Of a stretch of DNA of 64,000 bases, positions 54,387-61,546 are shown piece by piece (the first letter of the stretch is position 1; each line of letters begins with the position of its first letter). The position numbers were made by a program, and so were the translations under genes. The notes under the pieces were generated by a model, which did not search any database, was not told the DNA's origin, and was given only the letters and a program-made list of their open reading frames with translations. The stretch is from Flavobacteriales bacterium (GTDB lineage: Bacteria; Bacteroidota; Bacteroidia; Flavobacteriales_D; Parvicellaceae). The stretch covers positions 744,001-808,000 of the forward strand of contig JACJZN010000006.1 of assembly GCA_020635565.1 (NCBI GenBank). Reading direction: 5' to 3'.

Positions 54387-55313
54387 ATGACAGAATTATC
54401 CTATAGCATTGTCATTCCTGTATATAATGGGGCTCCATTTCTGAAAGAAATTGTAGAAAGAACAATCGCGATTTCTAAAGACAAATTCCAATTGAAACAA
54501 ATCATTCTAGTGGATGATGCTTCATCTGATAATTCATGGCAAATTATTCAGGAGCTAAAAGCTGAACATCCTGTGCTTATTACAGGTCTACTCATGGAAA
54601 AAAACTTCGGGCAACATAACGTCACTTGTGCTGGGATTCAACATTGTTCTGGATCCTATATCATCACGATGGATGATGACTTAGAAACTGCACCTGAGGA
54701 CATTATCAACCTGATAAATGCTCAAAAAGAATCAAATGCCAATGTAGTTTATGGTAAATTTCAAAAAACCAAACGTAATCTTCTCAGAAAACTTCTGAAG
54801 TTCCCTTATGAAGTAGTCGCAAAAATTGTGGGGGACGGAAGCAAGGTTAATGGATCGAGCTTTCGTTTAATCGAAACTACTTTAGCAAAGAAAATTGCGA
54901 CCTCCGCAACAAATTTTGTTTTCATAGATGAAGTCATTGCCTGGTACACTACTTCTATCGCTTTTGTAACAGTAAGTCATTATCCTAGCCGTAGAAAATC
55001 ATCTCATTATAGTCTTGGCAACTTGTTGAGATTGGGAGGAGAGGTTGTAGTTTACTCCAGTCTATTACCTTTAAAAGCTGTGAAGGTTGTCGGGTTCCTT
55101 GTGTCATTTACAATGTTTCTGATCGGAATCTATTTCCTGGTCAAACAATTGTTTTTCGACATTCCGGTTCAGGGATTTGCTGCCTTAATCGTTACGATCA
55201 CTTTTTCTACAGGCATAATCATGTTTACGTTAGGAGTCATAGGTGAATATCTGGGTAAAATATTTCGAAATAGCAACAACAGTCCTGTTTATTCCATCAG
55301 AAAAGAGATATGA
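54387..55313 (+). CDS. GT2 glycosyltransferase, GtrB/ArnC/DPM1-like
   Basis: The protein has 308 residues. The GT-A domain begins YSIVIPVYNG and has VDDASSDNSW and the metal motif MDDDLETAPEDI. Two C-terminal membrane helices (about 230-285) are characteristic of enzymes that load a sugar onto polyprenyl phosphate. It would supply the donor for the GT-C enzyme at the head of the operon. It starts 6 nt after the SDR stop and overlaps the GNAT gene by 4 nt. Confidence 0.88.
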   Translation: MTELSYSIVIPVYNGAPFLKEIVERTIAISKDKFQLKQIILVDDASSDNSWQIIQELKAEHPVLITGLLMEKNFGQHNVTCAGIQHCSGSYIITMDDDLETAPEDIINLINAQKESNANVVYGKFQKTKRNLLRKLLKFPYEVVAKIVGDGSKVNGSSFRLIETTLAKKIATSATNFVFIDEVIAWYTTSIAFVTVSHYPSRRKSSHYSLGNLLRLGGEVVVYSSLLPLKAVKVVGFLVSFTMFLIGIYFLVKQLFFDIPVQGFAALIVTITFSTGIIMFTLGVIGEYLGKIFRNSNNSPVYSIRKEI

Positions 55314-55945
55314 GTTCATTGATCCTTCAACAATATGGAATTACCTTAAAGAGGGTTGAAGAAGAAGACATCGAATTGATCCGAAAATGGAGAAACCACC
55401 CTTCTATTAAGAAGAGAATGGCTTACAAAAAGAAGATAAGTGAACTAGAACAAAAAAAGTGGTTTGCCTCTATTAACAATAAGTACAACTACTATTTTAT
55501 GATAATGATTGACAACCAATCTATCGGAGTTATTAATTGTAAGGATACTAGTGTAGAAGAAAAATATGGAGAAGGCGGGATTTTTATTTGGGAGGAGAAA
55601 TTCATTCAAACCCCTACTCCTTTTATTGCTTCTATGATTTTGTTGGATTACATTTTCAACTGTATTGAGATTGGGAATATTTCTTTTATTCGAATCCTAT
55701 CAGACAATCAACCTGCTATCAGATATAACAGATATCTCGGTTATATAAAAGCTCCAAAGCAAGAAAACATTAAGAATCAACTTTATGTTTTGACAAAAGA
55801 AACTTTTAACAATAAGATATCCAGACTGAGAAAAGCCGCAGGCAACTTCAATGAATCAGATCGTGTATTACATGTTTCTGGTAATATCTGTGAATTAAAC
55901 CTTCCAGAGGTTAATGAAAGTATCAACAAGGATTACACTATGTAA
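55310..55945 (+). CDS. GNAT-family N-acyltransferase
   Basis: The protein has 211 residues. GNAT features are ITLKRVEEEDIELIRKWRNHPSIKKRM at the start and a C-terminal half RILSDNQPAIRYNRYLGY. The RKWRN motif is common in amino-sugar acyltransferases such as PseH and WecD. It may transfer the hydroxyacyl group made by the ACP-KASIII-SDR set to an amine on a sugar, instead of acetyl from CoA; this is inference. Its stop overlaps by 8 nt the stop of a convergent gene. Confidence 0.78.
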   Translation: MSSLILQQYGITLKRVEEEDIELIRKWRNHPSIKKRMAYKKKISELEQKKWFASINNKYNYYFMIMIDNQSIGVINCKDTSVEEKYGEGGIFIWEEKFIQTPTPFIASMILLDYIFNCIEIGNISFIRILSDNQPAIRYNRYLGYIKAPKQENIKNQLYVLTKETFNNKISRLRKAAGNFNESDRVLHVSGNICELNLPEVNESINKDYTM

Positions 55946-56579
55946 TTTCGCCAAGACAAACCTCTCCTTTCCGAAAATATTCCATCCATTTCTCTTTCGA
56001 TGCGATACTAAGTAAAAATGGATCGTCCATATTTTCAATTTTGTATTTACAAATCTGTTGAGCTGAATATTCAAACTCAGGACTTGCCACATCAACCATC
56101 ATAACCAAACGGTAATGATCTGTTTTGTTCCACGCTTCATGTTCTAGGGAATCATTAAAGGATATCAGTTTTCCTTCTTCCCATTTTACTACCTGATCAT
56201 CCACTCTTATTCCTAAATCCCCGGCAGGGACAATTAAAGGCAGATGATTTCGCACAATCATTTTTGAATACCCCTTGTGCGGCTTAATATGGGTATGAGG
56301 AGGAAGTAAAGAAAAGTCGGCCGTGATCAGATCTGGAATTTGAGACAATAGTTCTGCAGTAGCATTACAATGTATAAGATTATCCTTGATTTTCATTCCG
56401 AAAAAGACCATCTCAAACGTTCTCCAAGGAATATTTCCTTCTACATAATCCGGATGTACCTTCAACCAATTTCCTTTGGGTTCATTCATCAAGGATATTG
56501 CTTCCTTTCTAATGATCTCCACATTTGACTCTAATAGTTTTACCCAATCTTTATCGCTCCAGTTATAAAAGGCTTTCAT
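55938..56579 (-). CDS. Aspartyl/asparaginyl beta-hydroxylase-fold oxygenase (copy 1)
   Basis: The protein has 213 residues. The Fe(II)/2-oxoglutarate oxygenase core has iron ligands His101 (PHKGYS, the H-x-G form) and His147 (EHEAWN), and Arg157 (YRLVMMVD) for 2-oxoglutarate. The family uses two His without an acidic ligand and includes AspH and the lipid hydroxylases LpxO and OlsC. No signal peptide, so it is cytoplasmic. It is second in a minus-strand pair, 4 nt after copy 2. Confidence 0.85.
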   Translation of the reverse strand: MKAFYNWSDKDWVKLLESNVEIIRKEAISLMNEPKGNWLKVHPDYVEGNIPWRTFEMVFFGMKIKDNLIHCNATAELLSQIPDLITADFSLLPPHTHIKPHKGYSKMIVRNHLPLIVPAGDLGIRVDDQVVKWEEGKLISFNDSLEHEAWNKTDHYRLVMMVDVASPEFEYSAQQICKYKIENMDDPFLLSIASKEKWMEYFRKGEVCLGEIT

Positions 56580-56583
56580 TTTA

Positions 56584-57240
56584 TTAAACTTTTAGCGGAA
56601 AGGCTCCATTTCTATACCAGCGTAACCACTCCTCATTTGGCGCGATATCCATCATATGCTGGTCATTAGTCCTTTTCAGAACATCTTCACAAACCTCTTT
56701 TGCTTTTTGGACTGATTCATTTGGTTCAAAGTCTATCATTAACACGATTCTAATCTCATTTGTTTTATTCCAAGCCTCGTGAATTTTTGAATCATCAAAA
56801 ACCAGCCATTTGTTTTCACTCCAACTCCTTTCGTCCTCCTCTACCTTGATAGCTGCATTTCCTTTTGGTATTACCATTCCCAAATGTGCCCGCAACAATT
56901 CACCTGTATATCCTCTATGAGGCAAAATATGAGTATCAGGCTCCAGCAATGAAAATTCAGCGGTAACTATTTGAGGATACTTATCCAGTAGTCTTGAAAT
57001 TACTGGACAGGACTCCCTATTAGGCAAATGAGAAATTCCAAAGAACTTAAAGACATAAGTCTTCCAAGCAAGATTTCTTTCAAAAGAACTTTCCAAATAG
57101 TTTGGTCGTTCCCCAGCCCAAGTCTGCTCGTTCAATGCTTTTAATGGAATATTCAACACTGAACTTAACTCTTCTTTAATTAAATTATAATGATCTGAAA
57201 AATCATTCGTAAATACATATTGGTCAGGATCGTAAAACAT
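56584..57240 (-). CDS. Aspartyl/asparaginyl beta-hydroxylase-fold oxygenase (copy 2)
   Basis: The protein has 218 residues with His108 (PHRGYT), His154 (IHEAWN) and Arg164 (IRIVLMID), the same 46-residue His spacing as copy 1. It is first in the minus-strand pair; a -7 box lies 22 nt upstream, and the divergent pair of paralogues starts 64 nt away. The substrate is unknown; a lipid-, amino-acid- or peptide-linked carbon is plausible. Confidence 0.85.
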   Translation of the reverse strand: MFYDPDQYVFTNDFSDHYNLIKEELSSVLNIPLKALNEQTWAGERPNYLESSFERNLAWKTYVFKFFGISHLPNRESCPVISRLLDKYPQIVTAEFSLLEPDTHILPHRGYTGELLRAHLGMVIPKGNAAIKVEEDERSWSENKWLVFDDSKIHEAWNKTNEIRIVLMIDFEPNESVQKAKEVCEDVLKRTNDQHMMDIAPNEEWLRWYRNGAFPLKV

Positions 57241-57262
57241 GAGACTCGTAATCTACTCTGCT

Positions 57263-57270
57263 CAAATTTA
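57263..57270 (-). promoter_or_regulatory. -7 box of the minus-strand oxygenase pair
   Basis: TAAATTTG on the minus strand, an exact match, 22 nt before ATG 57240. The 64-nt gap must also hold the promoter of the divergent pair; TATATTAG near 57292 is only a weak candidate. Confidence 0.45.
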
Positions 57271-57304
57271 ATTTATTTAACAATAAATAAGCTATATTAG
57301 GTGT

Positions 57305-58069
57305 ATGAAAATCCATAAAGAAATATGGTACAACTATTGGATGCCTCCATACCAAAGTGAGGAGCCAAATTTCTACGACCCAAATGATTTTAAATGGGCG
57401 GAAGAAATCAAAGCTTTAACAGCTGAAGTCAAAATTGAAATTCTGAAAATCTTAAATGACAGAGGAGGAGATCTAATCCCTTATTATTCTGAAGCAGTCA
57501 GTACAGATAAAAACAAATGGGTAACTCTTGCCTTTAAAACTTGGGGAATTGACGTAAAAGAAAATCTTTTGAAAGCTCCTACTATTAGTCAGTTCCTTCA
57601 ACGACACCCTTATATAGTCAGCGCTAGTATGAATCTCCTCAAGCCACATTCTACGCTCAACCGTCATCAAGGAGACACAAATGCAATTTTTCGTTGTCAT
57701 TTAGGAATTTCTGTAGAGGCTTCTTTACCGGAGCTTGGGTTTGAGGTGGAAGGAGAAAAACGCTCATGGCAAGAAGGTGATTTATTAATCTTCATAGACG
57801 CTAAAGAGCATGCTGCTTGGAATAACTCCAACTCAAACCGACTTATATTTTTATTTGATGTAATTCGAGAGGAGTTTCTTCCTGATCAAAAAAAGATCTG
57901 CATCAATGTCCGAGCATTTCTTTTACTTCAATGGATCGGTGGAAAGTTCAAATACTTTTTAAAACTACCCAAATGGTTGCATCGTATAGTGCATTGGAAG
58001 ATTAAGGTACTTTTATATATCATCCATCCTTACCAGAAAAAGAAAGGCGTAATTATTAAACACACTTAA
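57305..58069 (+). CDS. Aspartyl/asparaginyl beta-hydroxylase-fold oxygenase (copy 3)
   Basis: The protein has 254 residues with His121 (RHQGDT), His169 (EHAAWN) and Arg179. The His spacing is 48, as in copy 4. A C-terminal extension of about 45 residues, hydrophobic and basic (RAFLLLQWIGGKFKYFLKL and on), could bind the membrane, as expected for an enzyme acting on a lipid. It is followed after 2 nt by copy 4. Confidence 0.85.
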   Translation: MKIHKEIWYNYWMPPYQSEEPNFYDPNDFKWAEEIKALTAEVKIEILKILNDRGGDLIPYYSEAVSTDKNKWVTLAFKTWGIDVKENLLKAPTISQFLQRHPYIVSASMNLLKPHSTLNRHQGDTNAIFRCHLGISVEASLPELGFEVEGEKRSWQEGDLLIFIDAKEHAAWNNSNSNRLIFLFDVIREEFLPDQKKICINVRAFLLLQWIGGKFKYFLKLPKWLHRIVHWKIKVLLYIIHPYQKKKGVIIKHT

Positions 58070-58071
58070 AT

Positions 58072-58824
58072 ATGGCGGATCAACTTTTCTATTCATTTGT
58101 TACCCGTGACGGCTACAAAGGTGATGCCCCAACATATTTTGATAAAGATAATTTTGATTGGAGTGAAGTTCTTGAAAAAAACTGGCAAACAATAAAAAAA
58201 GAATTGAATGATTTTCTATCTGCAGATAAGAAGTTATGGCCATATTTTGATCAAAGTATTGTTTCAAGAAAAAACAGCTGGAAGACAATCCCCCTAATGG
58301 CATGGGGGGTACACTTTAGAAAAAATCAAAAAGCGGCTCCTGAGACAACCCGACTGCTAAATCAAATTCCCGGTATTGTCAGTGCATCATTCAATATGCT
58401 GGATGCGAATGCTCAAATTGTTCCTCATTATGGTGATACCGATGGAATTATGCGATGTCATTTGGGGATCATCGTTCCAGGTGAATTACCAGATATTGGA
58501 TTTGAAGTTCAAGATGAAAAAAGAAGCTGGCATGAAGGAGAATTACTTATTTTCTGTGATGCCCATTTGCATACAGCATGGAACAATACTGCAGAAAAGC
58601 GATTCATTCTTCTTTTTGACGTCATCAGACCCGAATACCTTCAAATTAAAAGACAAATATGTTCTAAAGTTTTGGCCTCACTCTACCTACAATCCCTTAG
58701 TGGCAAATTAACGTTCCTAAGAAAGCTTCCAATGTCGGCTCAGATGCTTTTGTATTATGCAGCAATTCCTGCCGCAAGAATATCCGTTCCAATTAGAAAT
58801 CTCATCAGTAAAATAGTTAGTTAA
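58072..58824 (+). CDS. Aspartyl/asparaginyl beta-hydroxylase-fold oxygenase (copy 4)
   Basis: The protein has 250 residues with His119 (PHYGDT), His167 (LHTAWN) and Arg177 (KRFILLFD). It is closest to copy 3, including the basic-hydrophobic tail (SLSGKLTFLRKLPMSAQMLLYY). The pair probably arose by tandem duplication. Its TAA overlaps by 4 nt the stop of the convergent sulfotransferase. Confidence 0.85.
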   Translation: MADQLFYSFVTRDGYKGDAPTYFDKDNFDWSEVLEKNWQTIKKELNDFLSADKKLWPYFDQSIVSRKNSWKTIPLMAWGVHFRKNQKAAPETTRLLNQIPGIVSASFNMLDANAQIVPHYGDTDGIMRCHLGIIVPGELPDIGFEVQDEKRSWHEGELLIFCDAHLHTAWNNTAEKRFILLFDVIRPEYLQIKRQICSKVLASLYLQSLSGKLTFLRKLPMSAQMLLYYAAIPAARISVPIRNLISKIVS

Positions 58825-59822
58825 CCAGTTCCTCGAAAAAAATTGACAATTCTCCTTTGGATTGAAAATGGTAATGCGAAGGATTTCCTATTCAGAAACA
58901 AAATCAACCTTGATTTGATTTTATCAAATTTAACTTTGATCCTGAAACCTAGTAGTTCTGTACTATTGATTTCTGGAAAATCAGAATACCCCAAGAACTT
59001 AGCTATTTTGCCATTTACAAGTGTTATTCGTTTAAGTTCAATTTCACTAAGATTATTCTTCCAATACCCTACTTTATCTGAAGAAATCGGATTACCGCTA
59101 TGCTCATGTAACGTATTAAAGGATTTATCCTTTTTTGACAATTCATCAATCTTTATTGCTCTCATCTGACGGGTTATCATTTCGGGTTCGTATGAAAGCT
59201 GGAGAAAATTTAACAAATCTTCCAAAGTTCCTTCTGGAGCAGACACCAGATCCTCATATTTCAACAAATGTATTTGATCAGGATACTTCTCCCTTAGATC
59301 AAGAATACTCTGATTATACCAGTTCCATTTAAACCAGGACATTAGCCCCAAACTGAAGATCTTCGAAGCATTAAGTTTTTGACTGGTAAATCGATCCCTA
59401 CAATCACGAACCAAACCAATAAACTTGGCATTTGGAAAAGTCTTTCTTAACAATTTGATCTCAGCTGAATAAAATGGATTTTTATCCACTAAAACACTCA
59501 CTCCTTTCTTCTCCGGATCGTAGTGTCGAAGAATTTGCTTGAATACATTTTCAAAACTTCTCTCTCCATTGAGAAGCGTCTCTTTTAAAGAGTCTTCGTT
59601 CAACCTCCAAACCCTGCTAAACTCACTCTTTCTGATCCACAAATTATCTATTATCTTATCCAAATCATGATCTGAGAGCTCTTTCTTTCCAGCGAAAGAA
59701 TGTATATATGACAACAAAAAACCTTGCTCAGGAGTTGCTATTATTTTACTGTGATTATTGAGCAGATTTGACAACAATGTCGTACCAGACCTATCTGCAC
59801 CTATTAAAAAATAAAGCTCCAT
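58821..59822 (-). CDS. P-loop sulfotransferase (copy 1)
   Basis: The protein has 333 residues. The PAPS 5'-phosphosulfate loop is FLIGADRSGTTLLSNLLNNH and the 3'-phosphate motif is IGLVRDCRDRFTSQKLN. It would transfer sulfate from PAPS to a hydroxyl or amine. Its start overlaps by 1 nt the stop of the second sulfotransferase, so the two form one unit. Which product they sulfate is inferred only from their neighbours. Confidence 0.85.
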   Translation of the reverse strand: MELYFLIGADRSGTTLLSNLLNNHSKIIATPEQGFLLSYIHSFAGKKELSDHDLDKIIDNLWIRKSEFSRVWRLNEDSLKETLLNGERSFENVFKQILRHYDPEKKGVSVLVDKNPFYSAEIKLLRKTFPNAKFIGLVRDCRDRFTSQKLNASKIFSLGLMSWFKWNWYNQSILDLREKYPDQIHLLKYEDLVSAPEGTLEDLLNFLQLSYEPEMITRQMRAIKIDELSKKDKSFNTLHEHSGNPISSDKVGYWKNNLSEIELKRITLVNGKIAKFLGYSDFPEINSTELLGFRIKVKFDKIKSRLILFLNRKSFALPFSIQRRIVNFFRGTG

Positions 59823-60838
59823 TAGTTTACTTTTCTTTTAAACTTCTTTATGCCAATTTTAACCCATACAGGAAGAACTTTATAAATTTTCATTAACCAC
59901 TTTTTCTGAATTTTAGCTTTCCAGATCTTTAATTTATCACCTAGTGATAGAGCGATTCCTAAATCTTCAAATTCGTACCCAAAATAAGCCGCGTTCTTCC
60001 TTGTTACCGATTCTATTTTACGTATTTCAGTTTCCGTAAACGCACTTTTATATTTCCCGATATTCCCAAGATCAAGACCTCTGGTCAGTCCATCTTGAAA
60101 CCCCTCCATATTGTCAACATACTTATTTTGAATATTTCCTTGTTTTACATCAGAAAAACTATTTGAATACAACAACATATCTCGATTATACTCAATTCCA
60201 AAATGGTCTGAAACTACCCTCAACACCTTTTCCGGATATCGAATCAAATCCTCATACTTAACATCAATCACCCGCTCACTTTTTCCGTACTTCAATACTT
60301 CTTGATAATAGTCATTCCACAATGCACTTTGATAAACCACATTGAGATCTTTACCCAACTTTCTTCTCACACAAGCTTCCACATTATCTCGAGGATCTCG
60401 TGTTAAAACTACAATTTTAGAATCAGGAAACAATTCCATCATTTCAGAGAAAAAAAACAGATACTCCAATTGCTTGTCCACAATAACACTTGCATCTTTT
60501 TTTTGCATTAAAAAATGCAAGTGAAGGTATTTACACATGGTCAAGTAATCATAATAGCGATCTTTCACTGACAACAAACTTGACAGCGTATCTTCTTTTG
60601 AAACATAATAATCGCCCAGTGACTGCTTATTCAGCAGAATAAAATCTTGATAAAACTCTTCGACCAACTGATCTGTCCAAAAATCAACTCTGCCGTACTT
60701 AGGATACAAATAAAAGCTAAAGGTTTCCTCAATTACAGAGACAACATTGGGAGACTTATTTAACATCGCAGAAAGCAACGTACTCCCAGACCTCTCCTTA
60801 GAAAGAATGAAGTGCAATTTTACCTTATCTGCTTCCAT
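59822..60838 (-). CDS. P-loop sulfotransferase (copy 2)
   Basis: The protein has 338 residues. LHFILSKERSGSTLLSAMLNKSP is the PAPS loop and IVVLTRDPRDNVEACVRRK the 3'-phosphate motif. The tail is very basic (GIKKFKRKVN), suggesting membrane contact. A -7 box lies 22 nt upstream. It differs strongly from copy 1 outside the two motifs, so the two probably have different acceptors. Confidence 0.85.
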   Translation of the reverse strand: MEADKVKLHFILSKERSGSTLLSAMLNKSPNVVSVIEETFSFYLYPKYGRVDFWTDQLVEEFYQDFILLNKQSLGDYYVSKEDTLSSLLSVKDRYYDYLTMCKYLHLHFLMQKKDASVIVDKQLEYLFFFSEMMELFPDSKIVVLTRDPRDNVEACVRRKLGKDLNVVYQSALWNDYYQEVLKYGKSERVIDVKYEDLIRYPEKVLRVVSDHFGIEYNRDMLLYSNSFSDVKQGNIQNKYVDNMEGFQDGLTRGLDLGNIGKYKSAFTETEIRKIESVTRKNAAYFGYEFEDLGIALSLGDKLKIWKAKIQKKWLMKIYKVLPVWVKIGIKKFKRKVN

Positions 60839-60860
60839 TGATACCTTAAAAATTCTCTCA

Positions 60861-60868
60861 CAAATCTA
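60861..60868 (-). promoter_or_regulatory. -7 box of the sulfotransferase pair
   Basis: TAGATTTG on the minus strand, an exact match, 22 nt before ATG 60838. Confidence 0.45.
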
Positions 60869-61072
60869 CTTAATAAAATCTTTTATCTATGAAATGCAAC
60901 CATCTATCTAAAAACCACGTCCTAAATGGTCAGAACAGTTGTTTAATCCAAAAATTATCAACTTTTGAACTAAAATTACATTTTTATTAAATAAAAAGAA
61001 CTACATTTATTCGCTAAAATATTGATTTTCAACAACACCAATAAAAACTACTAACACTTAAAATAATCCTAA

Positions 61073-61510
61073 ATGTTCAGGCATCACTATTTAACACCGC
61101 TTATCCTCATCGCTTTAATATCATTTGGATCTAAAGTATACTCACAAAACTCATCAAGTTCAAAACCAGTTTTGGAGGAATACATGTGGACGAATTTCAA
61201 CTCTACCATCTACATAGATACGAATACCGTATTTCAGCGAAAAGAAGATAAGGTCTTCGCTACTTTTGTTATCGTTTCTGATGATTTAACTGCTAAAGAG
61301 TTAAAATTAAGAATCGAAGCTTTAAAAATCTGGAATTTAGATTCCTACAGTTTTCTTGAAGATGAAAAATTACTAGTTACGTTATCTGCATTAAAATCTG
61401 AGCATCAGGAAAAGAAAGATTATCTACTCAAAAGGCTTAGATGTGTGAGAACAATTGTCAATGGCAAATCTGTTCCAGTTGACGAAGTCATCAAAAAGAT
61501 TAACAACTAA
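61073..61510 (+). CDS. Small secreted protein of unknown function
   Basis: The protein has 145 residues with a signal peptide (about 1-24, ending KVYSQ). The mature part is alpha/beta with many charges (ATFVIVSDDLTAKELKLRIEALKIWNLDSYSFLED). No family is recognised. It lies 36 nt before a large T9SS-type surface protein and could be co-transcribed with it. Confidence 0.65.
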   Translation: MFRHHYLTPLILIALISFGSKVYSQNSSSSKPVLEEYMWTNFNSTIYIDTNTVFQRKEDKVFATFVIVSDDLTAKELKLRIEALKIWNLDSYSFLEDEKLLVTLSALKSEHQEKKDYLLKRLRCVRTIVNGKSVPVDEVIKKINN

Positions 61511-61546
61511 TTCCCATTACTACAAACACAACCCAACACCCTGACT

